A DNA stretch of 64,000 nucleotides, taken from Mycolicibacterium boenickei. GTDB lineage: Bacteria; Actinomycetota; Actinomycetes; Mycobacteriales; Mycobacteriaceae. How positions within the stretch are numbered: position 1 is the first letter of the stretch; each line of letters opens with the position of its first letter. A program made the translations under genes and the position numbers. The notes below the pieces were generated by a model that saw nothing but the letters and a program-made list of their open reading frames with translations, was not told where the DNA came from and did no database searches. Below are positions 56,139 through 64,000 of the stretch, piece by piece. The DNA lies in the NCBI RefSeq assembly GCF_010731295.1, contig NZ_AP022579.1, forward strand, positions 5,084,001 to 5,148,000, given 5' to 3'.

Positions 56139-57782
56139 GTGAGCACATTCCGCCGGTACGCCGGTAAGGCGGTCAGCAAGGTTCTGGGCCTGCCGCCGCA
56201 CGAGACCGACTTCACCGTGCAGCACGGGCTGCGGGTGCCGATGCGCGACGGCGTCGAACTGGTCGCCGATCACTACGCGCCCGTCACCGATCGCCCGGCG
56301 GGCACGCTGCTGGTGCGCGGACCGTACGGCCGCCGCTTCCCGTTCTCACCGGTGTTCGCGCAGGTGTATGCGGCGCGCGGGTATCACGTGGTGTTCCAGA
56401 GTGTGCGCGGCACGTTCGGGTCCGGCGGGCAGTTCACCCCGATGGTCCACGAAATGGCCGACGGCGCCGACACCGTGGCCTGGTTGCGGGACCAGCCGTG
56501 GTTCACCGGCTCCTTCGCCACGGTCGGACTGTCATACCTGGGCTTCACCCAGTGGGCGCTGTTGGCCGACCCGCCACCGGAGATGAAAGCGGCCGTGATC
56601 ACCGTCGGCCCGCACGACTTCAGCGAATCGGCCTGGGGCACCGGCTCGTTCACCCTCAACGACTTTCTGGGCTGGAGCGCGATGGTGGCCCGCCAGGAGG
56701 ATCCCGGTGTGGTGGCCGCGCTGGCTCGCCAGCTGCGAGGACCCGCGGAACTGGCCAAGGCGACCGCCGGGCTGCCCATGGGTGCGGCCGGCCGCAGGCT
56801 GCTGGGCACCGGTGCGCCCTGGTTCGAATCCTGGCTGGAGCACCCCGAGCGCGATGATCCGTTCTGGGACCTGCTGCGGTTCGATGAAGCACTGCAGCAC
56901 GTCGAGGTCCCCATCCTGTTGCTCAGCGGCTGGCAGGACCTTTTCCTCGACCAGACGCTCGAGCAGTACGAACAGCTGCACCGCCGCGGCGTCCCGGTGG
57001 CGTTGACCGTCGGGCCGTGGACTCATACGCAACTGCTGACCAAGGGGCTCACCACCGTGGTGGGCGAATCGCTGGAATGGTTGGGCGCTCACCTGGCAGG
57101 TGACGGCGAGACCGACCGCAGCACCGTGCGGATCCACGTCAACGGCCACGGCTGGGTGGAGATGGCCGACTGGCCCCCGGCCATGCCCGAGCGTGAGCTG
57201 TTCCTGCAGCCGGGTGGTCGGCTGGCCCAGACCCCGCCGTCGGAGGCCGAACCGCCGTCCACATTCACCTACCATCCCGCCGACCCCACCCCCACTGTCG
57301 GCGGCAGGCTGCTGGCCGCTGCGGGCGGCTACCGGGACGACACCAAGCTCGCCCGGCGCCGCGATGTGCTGTCGTTCGAGGGAGAGCCGCTGCCTGCCGA
57401 TCTGTACCTGGCCGGCAACCCGGTGGTCGAGCTGGCGCACAGCTGCGACAACCCTCATCACGACATCTTCGTGCGGATCAGTGAAGTGGATGCGAAAGGC
57501 CGGTCCCGCAACGTATCCGACGGATTCCGCCGATTGAACGGTCACACCGGACCGGTGCGCCTCGAGCTCGATGCCGTCGCACACCGCTTCCCGGCGGGGT
57601 CGCGGATCCGGGTGCTGATCGCCGGTGGCTCACATCCCCGGTTCGCCCGGAATCTGGGCACCGGCGAACCGCCGATCTCCGGCTCTCTGTTGGTCCGCGC
57701 CACCCACACCGTGCATCACGGGGAGGGCGGGCTGTCGCGGGTGGTACTGCCGGCCGGACCGGTGCCGCCCTCAGCCGACTGA
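56139..57782 (+). CDS. CocE/NonD-family serine hydrolase
   Basis: This 547-residue X-Pro-dipeptidyl-peptidase/cocaine-esterase-like enzyme has the catalytic Ser in G-L-S-Y-L-G-F (about residue 130), Asp in L-L-S-G-W-Q-D-L-F-L-D (about 268) and His in V-G-P-W-T-H (about 298), plus a C-terminal jelly-roll domain (about 330-547). It probably hydrolyses esters or amides; the substrate is unknown. It lies 26 bp after the DUF3558 gene and converges on the DUF1802 gene with a 12-base overlap. Confidence 0.9.
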   Translation: MSTFRRYAGKAVSKVLGLPPHETDFTVQHGLRVPMRDGVELVADHYAPVTDRPAGTLLVRGPYGRRFPFSPVFAQVYAARGYHVVFQSVRGTFGSGGQFTPMVHEMADGADTVAWLRDQPWFTGSFATVGLSYLGFTQWALLADPPPEMKAAVITVGPHDFSESAWGTGSFTLNDFLGWSAMVARQEDPGVVAALARQLRGPAELAKATAGLPMGAAGRRLLGTGAPWFESWLEHPERDDPFWDLLRFDEALQHVEVPILLLSGWQDLFLDQTLEQYEQLHRRGVPVALTVGPWTHTQLLTKGLTTVVGESLEWLGAHLAGDGETDRSTVRIHVNGHGWVEMADWPPAMPERELFLQPGGRLAQTPPSEAEPPSTFTYHPADPTPTVGGRLLAAAGGYRDDTKLARRRDVLSFEGEPLPADLYLAGNPVVELAHSCDNPHHDIFVRISEVDAKGRSRNVSDGFRRLNGHTGPVRLELDAVAHRFPAGSRIRVLIAGGSHPRFARNLGTGEPPISGSLLVRATHTVHHGEGGLSRVVLPAGPVPPSAD

Positions 57783-58334
57783 CCGACGCACCCGGTCGGC
57801 GACGTCGCGCAAAATCGCGTCGTCATGCACCGGTGGGGCCCAATCCACCGGCACGGGCACGTCGACCCAGCTTTTGCACCCGGCGAATTCGGGTGTGCGG
57901 GGCAACGGGATCGGCGTGCGCAGCGGACTCGCCTGAACAACCAGGACGGTCAGCCGGTGTTTGGGGCGGAAGTCGAGCCGGTCGGCCCGGATCGAATCGG
58001 CCGTCCAGATGTGCAGGTCGGCGAGTTCGTCGATCGCCTCGGGGCGGTTGACCTCCACCGCCTCGACCACCGTCGCGCCGGCTCGGATCGTCACCGCGTC
58101 CTCGGTGCTGTCTGCGGCTGCCTCCGCGAGGAGGTCGTGGTGTTCGGGGCGCACCCGTTCGGTGTGGCTGTGCGCGATCGTCGGGAACAGCACGAACTTC
58201 GGTGCGGCGACCGAGAACCGCTTTTCGTGAATGCCGCCCTTGCGCAGCAGCACGGTCTGCCTGCCGTCGAGCAGCGCGTGCACGGCCGCGCTCCACTCCT
58301 TGAGCGCGGGTTGGGCGAGCTCGTGCTGGATCAC
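57771..58334 (-). CDS. DUF1802 family protein
   Basis: This 187-residue protein is of the DUF1802 type: it starts LKEWSAAVHALLDGRQTVLLRKGGIHEKRF, then has F-V-L-F-P-T-I-A-H-S-H (about 48-58) and a C-terminal L-R-D-V-A-D-R-V-R. The conserved R-K-G-G-I and P-T-x-x-H residues hint at an enzyme or nucleic-acid role, but none is established. It overlaps the DUF2277 gene by four bases, so both are made from one message. Confidence 0.82.
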   Translation of the reverse strand: MIQHELAQPALKEWSAAVHALLDGRQTVLLRKGGIHEKRFSVAAPKFVLFPTIAHSHTERVRPEHHDLLAEAAADSTEDAVTIRAGATVVEAVEVNRPEAIDELADLHIWTADSIRADRLDFRPKHRLTVLVVQASPLRTPIPLPRTPEFAGCKSWVDVPVPVDWAPPVHDDAILRDVADRVRRSVG

Positions 58335-58594
58335 GTTGCCAGCCGGGCCCGCACCTCTGGACGACGCAGCGGCGGAACCGTCTTGGGCGGCTGCCGGCGC
58401 GGGGCCAGCCCGTCGAGCAGCCGCGTGGTCGTGGCGGTGACCTCGGCGACGGCGGCCTCGAACGCCTCGACGTTGGCGCCGGTCGGGCGGGTGATACCGC
58501 TGACCTTGCGTACGTACTGGCGAGCCGCGGCCTCGATCTCTTCGTCAGTGGCGGCGGGCTCCAGCCCGCGCAGCTCGGTGATATTGCGGCACAT
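58331..58594 (-). CDS. DUF2277 family small protein
   Basis: This 87-residue protein begins MCRNITELRGLEPAATDEEI and has the helical A-A-x-Q-Y-V-R-K-V-S-G segment of the DUF2277 family, with conserved Cys2 and Asn4. It is sometimes annotated as DNA-binding, without clear proof. The ATG at 58594 is the family start; longer reading is upstream of any ribosome site. It is divergent from the enoyl-CoA hydratase gene with only 22 bp between starts. Confidence 0.85.
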   Translation of the reverse strand: MCRNITELRGLEPAATDEEIEAAARQYVRKVSGITRPTGANVEAFEAAVAEVTATTTRLLDGLAPRRQPPKTVPPLRRPEVRARLAT

Positions 58595-58616
58595 GACACC
58601 ACGATAGGTTGACCGG

Positions 58617-59372
58617 ATGAGCGATGACGTCCTGCTGATCGACACCACCGACCGGATTCGCACCCTGACACTGAACCGGCCCCGGTCGCGCAATGCGCTT
58701 TCTGCGCAGTTGCGTACGGAGTTCTACGGTGCGCTACGGGCCGCGCAGGCCGATGATGACGTCGACGTCGTCATCCTCACCGGCGCCGATCCGGTGTTCT
58801 GTGCGGGCCTGGACCTCAAGGAACTCGGCGACACCACCGAGTTGCCCGACATCTCCCCCAAATGGCCGGCCATGAGCAAACCGGTGATCGGGGCCATCAA
58901 CGGCGCGGCGGTCACGGGCGGTCTGGAGCTGGCGCTGTACTGCGACATCCTGATCGCCTCCGAGCAGGCCACGTTCGCCGACACCCACGCCCGCGTCGGG
59001 CTGCTGCCGACCTGGGGCCTGAGCGTTCGGTTGCCGCAGAAGGTCGGCGTGGGTCTGGCCCGGCGGATGAGCCTCACCGGTGACTACCTCTCCGCGGCCG
59101 ACGCGCTGCGCGCCGGCCTGGTCACCGAGGTGGTCCCCCACGACGAGCTGCTGCCCACGGCACGCACGGTCGCCGCGTCCATCGTCGCCAACAATCAGGC
59201 CGCCGTCCGTGCGCTACTCGCGTCCTACCACCGCATCGACGAGGCGCAGACCGATCAGGGCCTGTGGATCGAAGCGGCCTCCGCGCGAGCGTGGATGGCC
59301 ACGGCGACCGGTGACGACATCGCGGCCAGCCGCAGCACCGTGATCGAGCGGGGACGATCCCAGGTGCGCTGA
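58617..59372 (+). CDS. Enoyl-CoA hydratase/isomerase family protein
   Basis: This 251-residue crotonase-fold protein has the oxyanion-hole segments GADPVFCAGLDLKEL (about 57-71) and AINGAAVTGGLELALYCD (about 98-115), followed by FADTHARVGLLPTWG with a Gly/Leu-rich loop where hydratases often have catalytic Glu. It probably acts on an acyl-CoA in fatty-acid or lipid breakdown; the exact reaction (hydration, isomerisation, hydrolysis) is not certain. It is the only gene on this strand before the stem-loop at 59388. Confidence 0.88.
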   Translation: MSDDVLLIDTTDRIRTLTLNRPRSRNALSAQLRTEFYGALRAAQADDDVDVVILTGADPVFCAGLDLKELGDTTELPDISPKWPAMSKPVIGAINGAAVTGGLELALYCDILIASEQATFADTHARVGLLPTWGLSVRLPQKVGVGLARRMSLTGDYLSAADALRAGLVTEVVPHDELLPTARTVAASIVANNQAAVRALLASYHRIDEAQTDQGLWIEAASARAWMATATGDDIAASRSTVIERGRSQVR

Positions 59373-59387
59373 CACCGCTTCGTCGCC

Positions 59388-59461
59388 CTGCACCGCGAGC
59401 GACCGTGTCTGTACAGCAATGCCCGGCGTGTCGCATACATCAGCGGTCGCTCGCGGTGCAG
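59388..59461. repeat. Stem-loop element 1, perfect 18-bp stem, 38-nt loop
   Basis: CTGCACCGCGAGCGACCG (59388-59405) pairs perfectly with the complementary 18 bases at 59444-59461. The loop holds GGCGTGTCG. It sits between the converging enoyl-CoA hydratase and MerR genes, 15 bases from one stop and seven from the other, so it could end both transcripts. A related element lies at 60582-60638. Confidence 0.8.
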
Positions 59462-59468
59462 ATGAGGG

Positions 59469-59912
59469 TCAGTCGACGAGCCAGCCCTTACCGGTCTGGT
59501 CGGCCGCGAGTTCCTCGACGCTCATGCCGTCGACGAGCCGGTCGAGCGCTCCGATCATCGTTTCGCACTCCCGAGCGGGGTGGTCTTTCGGACAGCGCAG
59601 CGCATGGGTCAGAAACTGCTGTGCCCCTTGCGCTTGCGCGATCACCCGGTCCAGGGCGGCGATCTGCTCGCGCACCGTCTCGCGCCACTGCTCGCTCGGT
59701 GCATCCAGTACGGCGGCCGCGGTGTCGAGCGGAAGGCCCAGCCGGTTCACGATCTTGAGCAATGCCAACCGGCGGAGCTCCTCGGGTCCGTACATGCGCT
59801 TGCCGGCCTGCCGCAGCCGCGGCGACACCAATCCACGTTCGTCGTAGTACCGCAACGCCGACGGGCTCATCTGCAACCGCGCGGCGGCCTCGCCGATCGG
59901 GATCACGTCCAT
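59469..59912 (-). CDS. MerR-family regulator with C-terminal cysteines
   Basis: This 147-residue MerR protein has its HTH at residues 2-40 (IGEAAARLQMSPSALRYYDE), the Y-G-x-E-E-L-R-R-L wing, a dimerisation helix, and a C-terminal effector region with R-C-P-K-D-H-P-A-R-E-C-E, where two cysteines and a histidine could bind a metal or sense redox state. The ATG at 59912 was chosen because the promoter-like TTGACT and inverted repeat lie just beyond it. It is divergent from a small methyltransferase gene. Confidence 0.85.
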   Translation of the reverse strand: MDVIPIGEAAARLQMSPSALRYYDERGLVSPRLRQAGKRMYGPEELRRLALLKIVNRLGLPLDTAAAVLDAPSEQWRETVREQIAALDRVIAQAQGAQQFLTHALRCPKDHPARECETMIGALDRLVDGMSVEELAADQTGKGWLVD

Positions 59913-59925
59913 GCCCCCATTTGAC

Positions 59926-59941
59926 TTCAACCCAGCTTGAA
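59926..59941 (+). promoter_or_regulatory. MerR-type inverted repeat and -35 element
   Basis: TTCAA-CCCAGC-TTGAA is a 5-bp inverted repeat immediately after TTGACT (59921-59926), only 16 bases before the methyltransferase ATG and 13 from the merR ATG. MerR regulators bind such repeats between -35 and -10 in widened spacers. The -10 is not obvious. Confidence 0.5.
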
Positions 59942-59957
59942 CCGGCAAGGTCTACCT

Positions 59958-60569
59958 ATGAGCGCCACGCGTGCGATCAATCACCATGCCGACCACCCCG
60001 GATTCGCAGGGGTCGCCGGGGTGTTGTGCGGGCTGTTTTTCCTCCTGGTCGGCCGGGCGAAAGCCAGGATGGCCGCCGATGTCGCACAGGTCTCGCCGGC
60101 AGACCACGTCGTCGATGTGGGATGCGGACCGGGGACCGCCGCCCGGGTGGCAGCCCGCCGCGGTGCGCGGGTGACCGGCGTCGATCCGTCGTCCACCATG
60201 TTGCGCATCGCACGTCTGGTCACGCCGAAGCGCGCGCCCATCACCTGGGGTGAGGGCACCGCCGAGGCCCTGCCGGTGACCGACGGGTCGGCGACCGTGG
60301 TGTGGGCGCTGGCCACGGTGCACCACTGGCAGGACGTCGACAAGGCGGTTGCCGAGGCCCGCCGCGTGCTGGCGCCAGGCGGACAGTTGATCGCGATCGA
60401 ACGTCAATCACCCGATGACGCAACCGGATTGGCCAGCCACGGCTGGACGGGGCAACAGGCCGAGGCGTTCGGTGCGTTGTGTCGTGACGCTGGGTTCGAT
60501 GGCGTGTCCGTGGCCGCACACGGTGCCGGCAAGCGAGCCGCCTGGGTGGTCAGCGCAACACGGCGGTAG
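59958..60569 (+). CDS. Class I SAM-dependent methyltransferase (small, UbiE-like)
   Basis: This 203-residue methyltransferase has a hydrophobic N-terminal segment (F-A-G-V-A-G-V-L-C-G-L-F-F-L-L-V) and the SAM motif VVDVGCGPGTAARVAARRGA (about 52-71), then G-V-D-P-S-S-T-M-L and a P-V-T-D-G-S-A-T-V-V-W motif. Substrate unknown. It is divergent from the MerR gene and is probably induced by it. The ATG at 59958 is preferred over a TTG seven codons upstream that lies in the operator. Confidence 0.86.
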   Translation: MSATRAINHHADHPGFAGVAGVLCGLFFLLVGRAKARMAADVAQVSPADHVVDVGCGPGTAARVAARRGARVTGVDPSSTMLRIARLVTPKRAPITWGEGTAEALPVTDGSATVVWALATVHHWQDVDKAVAEARRVLAPGGQLIAIERQSPDDATGLASHGWTGQQAEAFGALCRDAGFDGVSVAAHGAGKRAAWVVSATRR

Positions 60570-60581
60570 CTCGCGCGGCGT

Positions 60582-60638
60582 GAGCGTGCGCAGAATGTTG
60601 ACGCTGCAGGGCGTGTCGGGGCGCAGACACGCACGCTC
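60582..60638. repeat. Stem-loop element 2, 9-bp stem, 39-nt loop
   Basis: GAGCGTGCG (60582-60590) pairs with CGCACGCTC (60630-60638), and GGCGTGTCG lies in the loop near the right arm, as in the element at 59388-59461. Flanking bases (CGCGGTG after the right arm) also match that element. It sits between the methyltransferase stop and the converging dinF stop. Confidence 0.72.
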
Positions 60639-60649
60639 GCGGTGCGACT

Positions 60650-61984
60650 CTAGGCGGTACCCGGCACCAGCCAGCGACCGGAAAACGCGCGCCAGCCGAC
60701 GAAGATCAGCCGCAGCACCATGAAAGTGCTCAGCCCCGACCAGATGCCGAACAGTCCCCAGCCGTAGATCAGCGACAACCAGATCAGCGGCAGGAAGCCG
60801 ACGAGCGCGCTCGTCAGGGTGGCGTTGCGCATGAACTTCGCGTCGCCCGCACCCAGCAGTACGCCGTCGAGCGCGAAGACGATTCCGGCCACCGGTAGTT
60901 GGGCCACCATGAACCACCACGGCACCCCGATGGCGGCCAGCACCGACGCGTCGTCGGTGAACACCGACGGCAGCACCGTCGAGCCGACGGCGAACACCAC
61001 CGCCAGCACCACCCCGGCGAGCGTGGAGAACAGGGTCACGCGCCAGGCCACACTCTTGGCGTGCACGAGCTCACCGGCCCCCAGCGCCGCCCCCACCAGC
61101 GACTGCGCGGCGATGGCGAGTGAATCCAATACCAGCGCAAGGAAACTCCACACCTGCAGCACGACCTGATGCGCGGCGACGGAGGCCGCTCCGAATCGTG
61201 CCGCCACCGCTCCCGCGGACAGGAAACAGGCCTGGAACGCCAGGGATCGCATGAGCAGGTCACGGGCCATGGTCAACTGCGCCCGCAGAATCGCGGGCTG
61301 GATCCGTAGCGCAGCCTTCTCGATCACCAGCGCACGCAGAAACAGCACCGCCGCCACCCACTGGCCCACGAGGTTCGCGACCGCCGACCCGGCCAACTCC
61401 AACCGGGGCAACCCCAGCCAGCCGTACACCAGCAGCGGGCACAGCACCGCCGACACCGCGAATCCGAACACCACGTACCGCAGCGGGCGGGCAGTGTCCT
61501 GCACACCGCGCATCCAGCCGTTGCCGGCCAGCGACACCAGGATCGCCGGAGCGGCCAGGATGGCGATGCGCAGCCACGGCAGCGCGGCGTCGGCGATATC
61601 GGCGTGTCCGGCGATCGCGGTCAGCAGCGGCACCGCCGCGGCCTGCACCACCACGATGATGAGCAGCCCTAGGCTGAGCGCCAGCCAGGTGGCCTGGGCA
61701 CCTTCGCCCACCGCCGACTTGCGGTCACCTGCCCCGAATAGGCGGGCGGAGCGTGACGTGGTGCCGTAGGACAAGAACGTGCCCTGCGAGTTGACCAGGC
61801 CCAGGATCAGGCCGCCGATGGCCAGACCGGCGAGACTCAACGCGCCGAGACGTCCGACGATCGCGATGTCGAAGAGCAGGTATATGGGCTCGGCCGCCAG
61901 GACACCCAGCGCAGGCAACGCCAAGCCGGCGATGCGACGGGTGGTGGCCGGTGCGACCGGGATGTCGCCTTCCGGCTCAACCAT
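60650..61984 (-). CDS. dinF: MATE-family efflux transporter DinF
   Basis: This 444-residue MATE transporter has twelve predicted spans in two similar halves; it begins RRIAGLALPALGVLAAEPIYLLFD, the family start, with A-G-L-A-I-G-G-L-I-L and N-G-W-M-R-G-V-Q-D-T. It should export cationic or drug-like compounds using Na+ or H+. It matches Rv2836c, next to nrnA, two bases downstream of its stop and thus in one operon. Confidence 0.92.
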   Translation of the reverse strand: MVEPEGDIPVAPATTRRIAGLALPALGVLAAEPIYLLFDIAIVGRLGALSLAGLAIGGLILGLVNSQGTFLSYGTTSRSARLFGAGDRKSAVGEGAQATWLALSLGLLIIVVVQAAAVPLLTAIAGHADIADAALPWLRIAILAAPAILVSLAGNGWMRGVQDTARPLRYVVFGFAVSAVLCPLLVYGWLGLPRLELAGSAVANLVGQWVAAVLFLRALVIEKAALRIQPAILRAQLTMARDLLMRSLAFQACFLSAGAVAARFGAASVAAHQVVLQVWSFLALVLDSLAIAAQSLVGAALGAGELVHAKSVAWRVTLFSTLAGVVLAVVFAVGSTVLPSVFTDDASVLAAIGVPWWFMVAQLPVAGIVFALDGVLLGAGDAKFMRNATLTSALVGFLPLIWLSLIYGWGLFGIWSGLSTFMVLRLIFVGWRAFSGRWLVPGTA

Positions 61985-61986
61985 GG

Positions 61987-63490
<1,504 letters not shown>

Positions 63491-63493
63491 ACC

Positions 63494-64000
63494 CTAGGTC
63501 CGCACCTTCTCGACGAGTTCGTACGTCTCGATGACGTCGCCTTCCTTGATGTCGGAGTAGGTCAGCGTCAGACCGCACTCGTAGCCCTCGCGCACCTCGG
63601 TGGCATCGTCCTTCTCGCGCTTGAGCGAGGACACCGTGAGGTTCTGCGCGACCACTGTGTTGTCACGCAGCAGTCGGGCCTTGGCGTTGCGGCGCATGAT
63701 GCCCGAGGTGACCAGGCAGCCTGCGATGTTGCCGACCTTGGACGACCGGAAGATCGCCCGGATCTCGGCGCGGCCGAGCTCCTTCTCCTCGTACACCGGC
63801 TTGAGCATGCCCTTGAGGGCCTTCTCGATCTCGTCGATCGCCTGGTAGATCACCGAGTAGTACCGGATCTCCACACCCTCGCGGTTGGCCAGCTCGGTCG
63901 CCTTGCCCTCGGCACGGACGTTGAACCCGATGATGATCGCGTCCGAGGCCGAAGCCAGGTTGACGTTGGTCTCGGTGACGCCACCGACACCGCGGTCGAT
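63494..64000 (-). CDS. infB: Translation initiation factor IF-2, C-terminal part (runs off the window)
   Basis: The frame is open to the window edge and begins, in the visible part, with [20 protein letters not shown] followed by [21 protein letters not shown] and the C-terminal beta-barrel [20 protein letters not shown]. This is IF-2 domain III/IV, which binds fMet-tRNA. About 168 residues are visible; the GTPase domain and N-terminus lie outside. It precedes rbfA by three bases. Confidence 0.95.
   Translation of the reverse strand: MDRGVGGVTETNVNLASASDAIIIGFNVRAEGKATELANREGVEIRYYSVIYQAIDEIEKALKGMLKPVYEEKELGRAEIRAIFRSSKVGNIAGCLVTSGIMRRNAKARLLRDNTVVAQNLTVSSLKREKDDATEVREGYECGLTLTYSDIKEGDVIETYELVEKVRT

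Overview
The window is high-GC actinobacterial DNA, and its gene order places it in a rapidly growing Mycobacterium (Mycolicibacterium). The blocks clgR-pgsA3-argA-ftsK, rnj-dapA-thyX, dfrA-thyA, flavodoxin-like gene/dapB, aldR/ald, pepR-gpsI-lppU-rpsO-ribF-sirR, truB-pptT-pptH and dinF-nrnA-rbfA-infB follow the Rv2744c to Rv2839c segment of M. tuberculosis, with accessory genes inserted between them. The Tat-exported class A beta-lactamase at 33.9-34.8 kb closely resembles, from memory, the M. fortuitum enzyme BlaF. The M. fortuitum complex is therefore the likely source (inference). No rRNA, tRNA, CRISPR array, insertion sequence or prophage was seen.

Layout. 0-5 kb: first codons of pspA, clgR with a SigE-like promoter, CinA-type amidohydrolase, pgsA3, argA, ftsK. 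5-9.4 kb: monooxygenase, two coupled mini-ORFs, mycofactocin-type SDR and a methyltransferase; then a group III truncated hemoglobin divergent from a cysteine-containing HTH regulator and a membrane protein, with a 17-bp palindrome between them. 9.4-12.8 kb: rnj, dapA, thyX. 13-21.4 kb is accessory: membrane proteins, a TetR-DUF1214-sulfotransferase operon, and a GntR/iminopeptidase/permease module whose divergent promoter carries a perfect 29-bp palindrome. 21.4-29.1 kb: YcaQ-like protein, DUF4303/HEAT protein, dfrA-thyA, dienelactone hydrolase, CitE-like lyase, small membrane and flavodoxin genes, dapB. 29.1-30.4 kb: an isolated MceA-type gene. 30.7-34.8 kb: META lipoprotein, aldR/ald, hsp20, blaF. 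34.8-41.4 kb: pepR, gpsI, lppU, rpsO, ribF, sirR.

41.4-52.7 kb: a two-gene sulfur-scavenging operon (SsuD-like and SfnB-like), then an eight-gene minus-strand operon holding every enzyme type of a beta-oxidation cycle: thiolase/lipid-transfer protein, SRPBCC protein, MaoC hydratase, SDR, acyl-CoA dehydrogenase, alpha/beta hydrolase, acyl-CoA ligase and a second SDR. A TetR gene lies just upstream and an inverted repeat sits 33 bp before the thiolase start. The 13-bp core of that repeat recurs, with one mismatch, just upstream of the orphan mceA gene 21 kb away, hinting at shared control of lipid import and degradation. 52.8-64 kb: truB-pptT-pptH, a DUF3558 protein with a KstR-like box, a CocE-type hydrolase, DUF1802 and DUF2277 genes, an enoyl-CoA hydratase, a MerR/methyltransferase pair, dinF, nrnA, rbfA and the C-terminal part of infB. 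Two related stem-loop elements (stems around 38-39 nt loops) lie 1.2 kb apart in this last region.
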